A stretch of DNA of 64,000 bases, taken from the NCBI RefSeq assembly GCF_000426245.1, contig NZ_AUEZ01000015.1:1-64000 (forward strand). Reading direction: 5' to 3'. The DNA is from Bradyrhizobium sp. Ai1a-2 (GTDB lineage Bacteria > Pseudomonadota > Alphaproteobacteria > Rhizobiales > Xanthobacteraceae). The translations under genes were made by a program, and so were the position numbers. The notes under the pieces are model-generated. The model was not told where the DNA came from. It saw only the letters and a list, made by a program, of their open reading frames with translations, and ran no database searches. Position 1 is the first letter of the stretch; every line of letters starts with the position of its first letter. Positions 8,855 to 16,705 of this stretch are shown here, one piece after another.

Positions 8855-10258
8855 TCAATGCGTGCGAGCAGCGTGAGCCTTGGCGGGCGGAGAGGACGCG
8901 TCACGCTCAGTTGGACCTGCGGGGGTCGCCTGTTCGGACACTTGAAAGCTCTCCGGATCTGAAGGCATCGAATAGTCTTTGAAATCGTCTCGCATCCATT
9001 CCATAGCAAAACGGTTGCCGCGGCTACTCACCGCAGCAGCGCAGCCCAATAGCAGGAATAACGGCATCTCGCGGCTGATCCGTCCATGCGCCAGGCTGAG
9101 AATGGTGGCGAAGACGACGCCGGCTAGCACGAACCGGGCCTCCGGGTTGATCCGTCCGAGCCAATACATCCGGACGCCGATAGATTTCGCAATTAGGATC
9201 ACAAACAGCGCGCTGGCGAGCGGACCGAACTCGACGGCCACCTGCAGCGGCGCGCTATGGACCTGCGTTCCTGGAATGCACGACATCGTCGGGAAGCGCT
9301 CAAAACCAATACCGAAGAAGTCGCCCCTCCCCAGAAGCCGGAGCGCATCGATATAGAGCTGCTTACGGATATCGATCGAGTTTCGGGTGTCGACCGACGC
9401 GCATCCTGGGCGCAAGGAAGTTGTGGCGCTTTCGATGGCATAGTTTACGAAAAGCTTGGTTGTTCCCCAGCGCGCCGCGCCGCCCCCCAAGCCAGCCACC
9501 ACGATGGCACCCAGAATCACGAGGATATAGACGCGCTGTCGCGCCCGGTTTGCGATGCCGATCGCGACCAACATTGTTACGGCAATCGCGACGAACGTAA
9601 ACCTCACCTGACATGCTGCAAAGACGAACGTGGGGATCGCCGACAGTCCACCGACAAGGAGCGTCCGGCGCCAGGTCAGCCGCCGGGCAGTCACAGAGAG
9701 CAGCAGAAAGCCTAACAGCATCGTGAACTGTGCTGGGGCTGCATCATAAAGACCGAATACCACCACCTTTGGGTGGTTTGGATCACTCCACTGCTCGATC
9801 AGCGAAGGAATTGTTACCAGCGTCCCTGCCGCAACTACGGCTGCGGTGAGGAGGATGAAACCGCCTGACGACACGTTCGCTGGACACAGCCGCGCAGCCG
9901 GATACGCAGCGAGCGTGAGCATCAGGAGATAGAATTCCTTCGGATCGGGGCCGATTCCATTCAAAGCCAGAGAAATGCCTATGGCCAGCAGCAAGCAGCA
10001 AAAGATCGCGTCGCGCGCATCGATCTCGAACTCACGCCATCGCCCGAATGTCAGCAGAGCTGCCGTCGATCCGACCATTAGAAAGCCAGTGAACCACGAA
10101 CCGGTCGCGAACAATCCGTGGGCTAGAACTGCGACTGGACTGGCGGCAAAGAGGGCGACGAATAGAAGCAATGCGCACTGCTGCCAGGCAAAGTCGCGTG
10201 GCCTCTCCAAAAACAGGCGCTTGGCCTGGCGCATGGATTCGGTTCCCCAGCCGATCAT
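8855..10258 (-). CDS. O-antigen ligase / Wzy polymerase-like membrane protein
   Basis: A 467-residue polytopic protein with about ten or more hydrophobic segments between residues 30 and 410. It has a long periplasmic-type loop (about 270-330) containing RNSIDIRKQLYIDALRLL, then GIGFERFP and VHSAPLQVAVEFG. The loop-H-N/S...G pattern is typical of the WaaL/Wzy superfamily (PF04932). The last 50 residues are polar and disordered-looking. It is convergent with the epimerase and reads alone. A second member of this superfamily sits at 53060-54355, so one may be a polymerase and the other a ligase. Sequence alone does not decide. Start could also be Met9 (10234). Confidence 0.7.
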   Translation of the reverse strand: MIGWGTESMRQAKRLFLERPRDFAWQQCALLLFVALFAASPVAVLAHGLFATGSWFTGFLMVGSTAALLTFGRWREFEIDARDAIFCCLLLAIGISLALNGIGPDPKEFYLLMLTLAAYPAARLCPANVSSGGFILLTAAVVAAGTLVTIPSLIEQWSDPNHPKVVVFGLYDAAPAQFTMLLGFLLLSVTARRLTWRRTLLVGGLSAIPTFVFAACQVRFTFVAIAVTMLVAIGIANRARQRVYILVILGAIVVAGLGGGAARWGTTKLFVNYAIESATTSLRPGCASVDTRNSIDIRKQLYIDALRLLGRGDFFGIGFERFPTMSCIPGTQVHSAPLQVAVEFGPLASALFVILIAKSIGVRMYWLGRINPEARFVLAGVVFATILSLAHGRISREMPLFLLLGCAAAVSSRGNRFAMEWMRDDFKDYSMPSDPESFQVSEQATPAGPTERDASSPPAKAHAARTH

Positions 10259-10599
10259 TGCGGCTGACTAGCATCGCGGGCATCCGGTGGACAACTCTTT
10301 CCAAGTGAGGTTCATACAAATATGCGGCATCCCTGGCTTGGTGGTGCAGGGGTATATTTTTAATTGTGCGCACTGTGCGTTTGACGAACATGTTCGATAT
10401 CGTCCGATGGTTGAATAATAATAAGTCGACAACCAAAGCGGAGTATTGAGCCATGAGCATGGCATCTGTCCCGCATGGACTCGGAGCCTCTGCGCGGGGG
10501 AACTGCAGCTTTTCACCTTGATCAGTCGAGCTTTTTCCTAATATACGACCCAACCGGTAGCGGGCGGGGCGTAGGGCGCAAGAAGGGCAAGCATCTTCG
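10259..10599. other. AT-rich intergenic region with palindromes
   Basis: A 341-bp gap between the leftward Wzy-like gene and the rightward acetyltransferase. It contains an AT-rich run near 10350-10365, a perfect 12-bp palindrome CGAACATGTTCG (10385-10396) and an AT-rich run near 10413-10425. A tiny 22-codon ORF (ATG 10453 to TGA 10521) follows GGAG, but coding is unproven. Likely promoter and operator DNA for one or both flanking genes. Confidence 0.35.
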
Positions 10600-11262
10600 A
10601 TGAAGACGGCGCAGGAAGAGGGGTCGGCACCATTTGTTCACCCGACCGCGGTGGTCGAGGATGGGGCGAGGGTCGGCGACTTCACCAAAATCTGGTACTT
10701 CTCGCATGTTGCGCCGGGCGCGGTGATCGGCGAGAACTGCAGCCTTGGGCAGAACACCTATGTCGAGCGCAACGCCATTGTCGGTAACGCGTGCCGGCTT
10801 GGCAATTCGGTCTCGATCTTCTCCCATGTCGAGCTCGAGGACTTCGTATTCTGCGCGCCTTATATGGTGTTCACCCACATCTCCTTTCCCCGTGCCGCGA
10901 TCAATCGCCACGCGGTGTTCAGGAAGACGCTGGTGAAAACCGGGACAACATTGGGTGCGAATTCCACGGTGGTCCCCGACGTTACTTGCGGAGTTGGCAC
11001 CTTTCTTGCGGCCGGCGCCACTCTGACCAAGAGCTCGAAGGACTGGTCAATGATGGTGGGAACGCCTGCGCGGCAGGTTGGCTGGGTGAGTGCATTTGGC
11101 GAGAAAATCGACTTGCCGCTAAGCGGTCACGGCGAATGGCGCTGCAAGCATACCGATGATCTCTATGTTCTGAACGGTTCGGAACTGGCACGACACCCCG
11201 GCCCCAAGGACATCCTTAAATATGAGCCGGGCCAACGCTTGATCCGCATGGAGGTCCGCTAG
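10600..11262 (+). CDS. WbpD-like sugar N-acetyltransferase (left-handed beta-helix)
   Basis: A 220-residue hexapeptide-repeat acyltransferase. Repeats such as VGDFTKIWYFSHVAPGAVIG, then LGQNTYVERNAIVGN and LGNSVSIFSHVELED, build a left-handed beta-helix over about residues 12-145. GTPARQVGW closes it, the usual end of this family. It resembles WbpD/WlbB, which acetylates the 3-amino group of UDP-2-acetamido-3-amino-glucuronate using acetyl-CoA. A C-terminal extension of about 50 residues (after 170) is present. The UDP-HexNAc dehydrogenase at 6509 would provide the first step of the same route, and the dehydrogenase/aminotransferase pair at the right edge could provide the middle steps. Other amino-sugar acetyltransferases are possible. 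Confidence 0.75.
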   Translation: MKTAQEEGSAPFVHPTAVVEDGARVGDFTKIWYFSHVAPGAVIGENCSLGQNTYVERNAIVGNACRLGNSVSIFSHVELEDFVFCAPYMVFTHISFPRAAINRHAVFRKTLVKTGTTLGANSTVVPDVTCGVGTFLAAGATLTKSSKDWSMMVGTPARQVGWVSAFGEKIDLPLSGHGEWRCKHTDDLYVLNGSELARHPGPKDILKYEPGQRLIRMEVR

Positions 11263-11289
11263 GCGTTTCGTCCGCTACCTCGATCAGCT

Positions 11290-11808
11290 TTAATCTTTTT
11301 CGATTTGCAGGAGTGGCTTCATGAACCGCTCCAAGTTCTGACCTGAAAACAGGTATCCTTTCAGCCCGGCAGCGCGCGCCGCCTCCAGATCGGTAGGCTT
11401 GTCTCCAACAAGAATGCTCCGGTCGATGTCAATCGGGAAGCGCTTCAGTAGATCGGTTATCATGCCCGGTGCGGGCTTGCGTCGGTCGCTGATCTGACGA
11501 TAGCGTTCTATCGTGGCCTCAGGATGATATGGGCAATATTCGAACGCATCTATATGGGCTCCGATCTTCGCCAACTCGGCTGCCATCCACTCATGTAACG
11601 CGTGCACTTGCGTTTCGTCGTATAGCCCTCTGGCGACGCCCGACTGGTTGGTGATCACAAAGGCGAAGTATCCCGCATCATTGACGGCCTTTACGGCCTC
11701 ACGGGCGCCTTCTATCCATTTCAACTTGCCGATCTCAAATACATAGCCGGTATCTTCGTTCAGCACTCCGTCACGATCGAAAAAGACTGCGGGTCTTCTT
11801 GCGGCCAT
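11290..11808 (-). CDS. gmhB: D-glycero-beta-D-manno-heptose-1,7-bisphosphate 7-phosphatase, zinc-less type
   Basis: A HAD-superfamily phosphatase of about 172 residues from ATG 11808. Motif 1 is FFDRDGVLNED with nucleophile D11 and acid D13. FVITNQSGVARG (motif 2), RRKPAPGM (motif 3 lysine) and LVGDKPTDLEAA (motif 4) follow. It removes the 7-phosphate in ADP-heptose synthesis. The zinc loop of classical GmhB (C-x-H plus C-x-C) is reduced to CPYHP with no C-x-C, as in some alphaproteobacterial forms. The frame is open upstream to an ATG at 11904 that overlaps the paaK-like stop (ATGA), but those 32 extra residues precede the conserved domain and look non-native. Its AT-rich composition contrasts with the neighbouring ligase. 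Confidence 0.8.
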   Translation of the reverse strand: MAARRPAVFFDRDGVLNEDTGYVFEIGKLKWIEGAREAVKAVNDAGYFAFVITNQSGVARGLYDETQVHALHEWMAAELAKIGAHIDAFEYCPYHPEATIERYRQISDRRKPAPGMITDLLKRFPIDIDRSILVGDKPTDLEAARAAGLKGYLFSGQNLERFMKPLLQIEKD

Positions 11809-11900
11809 CCGATTCTGCCCATCGATGCTCAGTGCCTGGCGCTGGTTAGAGCTTTCTTGCCGATAACTTGTCGCAAGTCCATATTCCCTCGAAGTCTCTA

Positions 11901-13127
11901 TCAACTCCTTTCGTCCGATATCACTTTGCCGTCGTTGGGCAGCGCGCCGGCGCCGACCAGTTCGACATTGCCGCCGAGCTTGGTCACGGTCCGCAGGGTC
12001 GCTGCGAGCTCGCTCTGAAAGGCTGCGCTCGCCGCGGCTGATTCTGCCTTCAGCGTCATCACGTCGCTCTCGCCGGAACGCGTCACGACCAGGCGCAGCC
12101 GTCCGAGCTCCGGATGACGTTTGCCGATCTCGGCGATCTGTTCAGGGCGCACGAACATGCCTTTGACCTTGGTCGTCTGGTCGGCGCGCCCCATCCAGCC
12201 CTTGATGCGCATATTGGTGCGCCCGCACGGGCTTGCCCCCGGCAGCGCTGCGGTGAGGTCGCCAAGCGCGAGGCGGATCCAGGGGTGGTGCGGGTCGAGG
12301 GAGGTGACCACGATCTCGCCGACGTCACCCTCCGCGACGGAGTCCCCGGTGCCGGGCCTGACGATCTCGAGGATCAGGTCCTCGTTGACCACCATGCCGT
12401 CGCGCGCCTCGGTCTCGAACGCGATCATGCCCAGATCGGCGGTGCCGAACGCCTGATAGGCTTCGATGCCGCGCGACTTGATCTCTTCCTGCAGCGATTT
12501 CGGAAAGGCCGCCCCCGACACCAGCGCGCGCTTGATCGAGGAAACATCGCACTTGGCGCTCGCGGCTGCATCGAGCAGGATCTTCAGGAAATCCGGCGTG
12601 CCACTGTAGCCGATCGGCCGGTAGGCCTCGATCAGCTCGAATTGCTGCTCGGTATTCCCGGGCCCTGCCGGGATCACGGCGCAGCCGAGCGCGCGGGCAG
12701 AGGTATCGAAGATGAAGCCGCCCGGGGTGAGGTGGTAGCTGAAGGTGTTGAGCACCACATCGCCCGGACGAAAGCCTGCCGCGAACAGTGCCCGCGCCCC
12801 GCGCCAGGCGTCGGCCTGGGCGCCCTCGGGCTCGAATATCGGTCCCGGTGACGTGAACAGGCGCGCAAACGATCCTGGCGCCCCGGCAACGAAGCCGCCG
12901 AAGGGTGGGGCGGCCTTGTGCAGGGCCGGGAGTTCCGACTTGCGCAGCACCGGCAGGCGCGCCAGCGCGGCCCGGCTGGTGATGGTGGCAGGATCGAGAC
13001 CTTTGAGGCGCTCGGCATAGGCCGGAGCCGCCATGGCCCGCCGCAGGACCTCCGGCAGGCGGGCGAAGAGTTCCGCCTCGCGCTGGGCGGGATCGCGGGT
13101 TTCGCGGGCGTCATAGTGATCCGTCAT
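11901..13127 (-). CDS. Phenylacetate-CoA ligase-like AMP-forming enzyme
   Basis: A 408-residue member of the PaaK branch of adenylate-forming enzymes. Visible are the conserved N-terminal region with LPVLRKSELPALHK, the phosphate-loop-like LFTSPGPIFEPEG, the adenine-binding YQAFGTADLGMIAFE, GEIVVTSLDPHHPWIRLALGD with the ribose-binding aspartate, and the hinge GRADQTTKVKGMFVRPEQI. It would activate an aryl or small carboxylic acid to a CoA thioester. It is high-GC, unlike gmhB that follows it. A GAGGA-type ribosome binding site lies before the ATG. The nearby Liv transporter and second ligase suggest uptake and activation of an aromatic or related acid. The substrate is not deducible. Confidence 0.8.
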   Translation of the reverse strand: MTDHYDARETRDPAQREAELFARLPEVLRRAMAAPAYAERLKGLDPATITSRAALARLPVLRKSELPALHKAAPPFGGFVAGAPGSFARLFTSPGPIFEPEGAQADAWRGARALFAAGFRPGDVVLNTFSYHLTPGGFIFDTSARALGCAVIPAGPGNTEQQFELIEAYRPIGYSGTPDFLKILLDAAASAKCDVSSIKRALVSGAAFPKSLQEEIKSRGIEAYQAFGTADLGMIAFETEARDGMVVNEDLILEIVRPGTGDSVAEGDVGEIVVTSLDPHHPWIRLALGDLTAALPGASPCGRTNMRIKGWMGRADQTTKVKGMFVRPEQIAEIGKRHPELGRLRLVVTRSGESDVMTLKAESAAASAAFQSELAATLRTVTKLGGNVELVGAGALPNDGKVISDERS

Positions 13128-13220
13128 GGGTCATCCTCACGGGTTTGCGCCAATTGCGCTCCGCCTTCGACGTGCTATCAGACGGCTTCCCGCCAAACTG
13201 GCGATGCTCCGGGAAATGCA

Positions 13221-14378
13221 ATGGCAGAGATGCAGACCGCCGCATTGAGCGACCCTTCCGATGCCGATGTCGTCGGCAGGCTGAAGCGTCGCGTCATCGA
13301 GCACTGTCTGCCGTTGTGGCGCACGGAAGGCTGGGACGATACGGCAGGGGGCTTTGTCGACCGGCTCGATCCCGAAGGCCGCGCCGACCGGCTCGCGCCG
13401 CGACGCGTGTTCGTTCAAGCCCGGCAGATCTATTGCTACGCCAAAGCCGCGCAGATGGGCTGGTACGACGAAGGCCGCGAGATCGCTCTGAAGGGGCTCG
13501 ATCATCTCTTGACCAAGGCGAAGGCGCCGGACGGCCGGCCAGGCTTTGTCCACAGGCTGACGCCAGACGGCGGCGTGCTCGACCCGCGGCGCGACACCTA
13601 CGATCACGCCTTCGTGCTGCTTGCGCTCGCCACCGTCTACGGGCTCGATCGCGACGCCCAGGTGCGCGCCGAGCTCGACGCGCTGCTCGCCTATCTCGAC
13701 GCGCATCTGCGCTCGCCGAATGGCGGCTTTCTCGAGGGGACGCCGCCGTCGCTGCCGCGCCGGCAAAACCCGCAGATGCATCTGTTCGAGGCGATGATTG
13801 CGACGTTCGACGCGACGCACGATCTGTCGTTCCAGCAACGTGCCGGCGATTTCTTTGCACTGTTCCTTGCCAATCTCTATGACAAGCAGACTCACGTGCT
13901 CGGCGAATATTTCGAAGAGGACTGGTCCAAAATTCCGCCGGTCAGCGTCGAGCCCGGGCACCTGGCCGAATGGGTCTGGCTCTTGAAGGGATTTGAGCGC
14001 ATCACGGGCTGCCCGACGGGACGCTATCGCGGCGAATTGCTGACCTCGGCGCTGCGCTATCGCGACGAGGCGACCGGCTGCCTCACTGACGAGGGTAGTG
14101 TCGAGGGCCGCATCCGGCGTCACTCTCGGCGTCTGTGGCCGCAGAGCGAGATCGCGAAGGCCTGGATTGCACAAGCCGAAGCCGGCGAGGCGGGCGCCGC
14201 CGACGAGGCGCGTGCCGCATTGGCGCGCCTTGAGCGGCATTATCTGAGCCACCCTGTTGCGGGCGGCTGGTACGATCAGTTCGACCGCGACGGCAAGTCG
14301 CTTGTCGACACCATCCCTGCGTCTTCGTTCTATCATGTTCTTTGCGCGGTTACGGAAGCGGAGCAGGTGCTGCAATAG
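13221..14378 (+). CDS. AGE-family N-acylglucosamine 2-epimerase / sugar isomerase
   Basis: A 385-residue alpha/alpha-barrel enzyme of the AGE family. RQIYCYAKA, DHAFVLLALA, NPQMHLFEAM, EPGHLAEWVWLL and RRLWPQSE are the conserved active-site segments, including the R-x-WPQ-x-E signature and the histidines of HLFEAM and EPGH. Members interconvert N-acylglucosamine and N-acylmannosamine, or mannose and fructose/glucose (ManA-like annotations). I set the start at ATG 13221, preceded by GGGAA. A longer frame upstream of it overlaps the ligase gene on the other strand and lacks family similarity. It is divergent from the ligase and ends 14 nt before the convergent livF. Confidence 0.8.
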   Translation: MAEMQTAALSDPSDADVVGRLKRRVIEHCLPLWRTEGWDDTAGGFVDRLDPEGRADRLAPRRVFVQARQIYCYAKAAQMGWYDEGREIALKGLDHLLTKAKAPDGRPGFVHRLTPDGGVLDPRRDTYDHAFVLLALATVYGLDRDAQVRAELDALLAYLDAHLRSPNGGFLEGTPPSLPRRQNPQMHLFEAMIATFDATHDLSFQQRAGDFFALFLANLYDKQTHVLGEYFEEDWSKIPPVSVEPGHLAEWVWLLKGFERITGCPTGRYRGELLTSALRYRDEATGCLTDEGSVEGRIRRHSRRLWPQSEIAKAWIAQAEAGEAGAADEARAALARLERHYLSHPVAGGWYDQFDRDGKSLVDTIPASSFYHVLCAVTEAEQVLQ

Positions 14379-14392
14379 GCACCCGGTTGCGC

Positions 14393-15232
14393 TCACAGCC
14401 ACCGCTTCCGCCGCTTGAAGCTCTTGAGGTTCTTGAAGCTCTTGCGCTGGTCGCCGGCGCCGCCGAGGTAGAATTCCTTGACGTCCTCGTTGTCGCGCAA
14501 TTCGTCGGCACTGCCGTCGAGCACCACCTTGCCCTGTTCCATGATGTAGCCGTGGCTCGCCACCGAAAGCGCCGCCCGCGCATTCTGCTCGACCAGGAGA
14601 ATGGTAACGCCGAGGTCGCGGTTGATCTCCTTGATGATGGCGAACACCTCCTTGACCAGCAGCGGCGACAGACCCATGGAAGGCTCGTCCATCAGGATCA
14701 TCTTCGGGCGCGCCATCAGCGCGCGGCCAATCGCGAGCATCTGCTGTTCGCCGCCGGAGAGATAGCCGGCCAGTCCCGTACGCTCCTTCAGGCGCGGGAA
14801 ATAGTTGAAGACCATGTCAATGTCGGCATTGACCTCGCCGTCGCTGCGGGTGAAGGCGCCGAGCCGCAAATTCTCCAGCGACGTCATGTCGGCGATGATG
14901 CGGCGTCCCTCCATCACCTGAAAGATGCCGTGGCGGACGATCTTGTCGGGATCAATGCCATTGATGCGCTCGCCGTCGAAGATGATCTCGCCGCGCGTCA
15001 CCTCGCCGTCTTCGGTCTTGAGCAGCCCCGAGATCGCCTTCAGCGTCGTCGACTTGCCCGCTCCGTTGGCCCCCAGCAGCGCCACGATCGAACCCCTGGG
15101 CACTTCGAGGCTCAGGCCTCGCAGCACGAGGATGACGTCATCGTAGACCACCTCGATGTTGTTGACACTGAGGAGGGGCGGCGCGGGGACCGCAGTCGGT
15201 GCCGGGTGAGTTGCTTCGGCGGTTTGGGTCAT
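14393..15232 (-). CDS. livF: ABC transporter ATP-binding protein, LivF type
   Basis: A 279-residue ATPase of the branched-chain/HAAT family. Walker A is GANGAGKST, the signature LSGGEQQ, Walker B MILMDEP, with a following switch histidine-region glutamine (LLVEQNA). It powers import with LivG through the two permeases encoded upstream. The protein is about 40 residues longer than usual LivF. It has an N-terminal Pro/Ala-rich lead of about 20 residues and a strongly basic tail after residue 255 (QRKSFKNLKSFKRRKRWL). It is the last gene of a leftward set: livG, acyl-CoA ligase, livH, livM, livK, livF. A palindromic repeat separates it from livK. Confidence 0.88.
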   Translation of the reverse strand: MTQTAEATHPAPTAVPAPPLLSVNNIEVVYDDVILVLRGLSLEVPRGSIVALLGANGAGKSTTLKAISGLLKTEDGEVTRGEIIFDGERINGIDPDKIVRHGIFQVMEGRRIIADMTSLENLRLGAFTRSDGEVNADIDMVFNYFPRLKERTGLAGYLSGGEQQMLAIGRALMARPKMILMDEPSMGLSPLLVKEVFAIIKEINRDLGVTILLVEQNARAALSVASHGYIMEQGKVVLDGSADELRDNEDVKEFYLGGAGDQRKSFKNLKSFKRRKRWL

Positions 15233-15250
15233 ATCGGGATCACCTCAGAC

Positions 15251-15350
15251 TGTCACCCGCGAAGGCGGGTGACCCAGTATTCCAGAGACGCCTGCGAGCA
15301 GATCCGATGCCACGGCGTACTGGATCCCCCGCCTGCGCGGGGGATGACGC
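15251..15350. repeat. Palindromic intergenic repeat (CACCCGCG...GGGGGATGAC type)
   Basis: About 100 bp between livK and livF. Its ends form an imperfect long inverted repeat, with CACCCGCGAAGGCGGGTG at the left and CCCCCGCCTGCGCGGGGG at the right, and internal matches ACCCAGTATTCCAGA against TACTGGAT. It lies after livK and could act as an mRNA-stabilising hairpin favouring the binding-protein transcript. It looks like one of the dispersed repeats of Bradyrhizobium-type genomes. Confidence 0.6.
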
Positions 15351-15370
15351 TCGCGTATGGGGAATGAAGT

Positions 15371-16654
15371 TTACCACCCCAGCCATTCCGGCTTGCGCGG
15401 CAGCTCCACGGTCTTGACCTTCTCGAGCTTGATCGTGCCCTTGGCCATGAGGTCGTTGAGATCGCCATCGGTCGAGCCTGTGACCTTGGAGCGGTAGAGA
15501 TCGACCTTCGTGGTTGGGCGATGGTCCTTTTCGGTCCAGGTCGACGCGTTGCAGACGCCCTCCATGCCGGCCGGCACCCAGTCCTTCTTCTGATAGAAGC
15601 CCTTCGCGACGTTCTCACCGGTGGCACCGCCGTTCTTGTTGGCCCATTCGATCGCCTCCTTCATGTAGAGGGCGGAGCAGACGGCGGCGATGTAGTGCAC
15701 GGGACGATAGATCTTGCCCGACGGGTCCGACATTTTGGAGATTTCCATCACCGTCTTCATGCCGGGCGCATCGCCGCCCCAGCCGACCGCGGTGCGCAGC
15801 GGGAAGATCACGCCGTCGGCGGCATCGCCGGCGGTCTTGGCTGCGTTCTCATCCATGCCCCAGACGTTGCCCAGGAACTGCACGTCGGCGCCCGCCGCCT
15901 TGCAGGCCTTCAGCACGGAGATGTTGGAAGCCGCCGTATTGCCGAGATAGGCGTAGTTGGCGCCGGAGCTCTTCAGGCTGAGGCATTGCGCGGAGTAGTC
16001 GCCGGGGGTGAGCGCGAACACCAGCGGCGGCAGCACCTCAAAGCCGAGCTCGGTGGCCATCGCTTCGCCGGCCGCCTTCGGCGCGTTCGGGTAGGGATGG
16101 TTGGCGCCCATGTGGACGAATTTGGGCTTGCCCGGCTTGCCCTTGGCTTTCCAATCCTCCGCCGCCCACATCAGCATGGCGCGCAGCGAGTCCGAGTAGC
16201 TCGGGCCGTAGAAGAAGTTGTACGGCGCGGGCTTTGCCTTGCCGCTGGTGCCTTCCGGATCGGTCAACGCTGCCGCATAGGAGCCGGAGATATCCGGGAT
16301 CTTGTCCTGGGCGAGGAAGCCGGTCAGCGCTTCCGTATCGGCGGTGCCCCAACCCATGATCGCAGCGACTTTGCTGTCGGGCGCCGACCATTTCTTGTAG
16401 AGCGCGATCGCGCGCGGCACCTGATAGCCGTAGTCGTTGGTATCGACATTGAGCTTCTTGCCGCCGATGCCGCCGTTCTTGTTGACCCAGGCAAACGTGT
16501 CGGCGACGGCCTGCCCGTAGGGCGTGCCGACGTCCGAGGTGCCGCCGGAATAGTCGGCGAGGTGGCCGATCGCGATCTGGGCCTGCGCCGCCACGGATAT
16601 GCTGCCGATCAGCAGCGCCAGCGAAGCCGTGCTCAAAAGGGATCTAATCGTCAT
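15371..16654 (-). CDS. ABC transporter periplasmic substrate-binding protein (LivK type)
   Basis: A 427-residue secreted binding protein. A Sec signal peptide covers about residues 1-25, with cleavage likely at AQA-QI (VAAQAQIAIG). The mature part begins IAIGHLADYSGGTSDVGTPYG, the usual start of type I periplasmic binding folds of the leucine-binding family. It is longer than classical LivK (about 370) and belongs to the branch found beside acyl-CoA ligases in soil alphaproteobacteria, where carboxylic or aromatic acids are likelier ligands than amino acids; that is inference. A near-perfect AGGAGGAAAG ribosome binding site supports the start and high expression. Confidence 0.88.
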   Translation of the reverse strand: MTIRSLLSTASLALLIGSISVAAQAQIAIGHLADYSGGTSDVGTPYGQAVADTFAWVNKNGGIGGKKLNVDTNDYGYQVPRAIALYKKWSAPDSKVAAIMGWGTADTEALTGFLAQDKIPDISGSYAAALTDPEGTSGKAKPAPYNFFYGPSYSDSLRAMLMWAAEDWKAKGKPGKPKFVHMGANHPYPNAPKAAGEAMATELGFEVLPPLVFALTPGDYSAQCLSLKSSGANYAYLGNTAASNISVLKACKAAGADVQFLGNVWGMDENAAKTAGDAADGVIFPLRTAVGWGGDAPGMKTVMEISKMSDPSGKIYRPVHYIAAVCSALYMKEAIEWANKNGGATGENVAKGFYQKKDWVPAGMEGVCNASTWTEKDHRPTTKVDLYRSKVTGSTDGDLNDLMAKGTIKLEKVKTVELPRKPEWLGW

Positions 16655-16705
16655 GGTCTTTCCTCCTGTTATTCGTTGTTGCGTTTGTAAGTCTTTGCCC
16701 CGACC

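Noticed and set aside
10385..10396. LexA (SOS) box
   Set aside because: Alphaproteobacterial LexA sites are GAAC-N7-GTTC; here the half-sites are only 2 bp apart.
12918..13220. N-terminal extension of the AGE-family gene by 101 codons
   Set aside because: Overlaps the divergent ligase gene, lacks family similarity, and a ribosome binding site supports ATG 13221.
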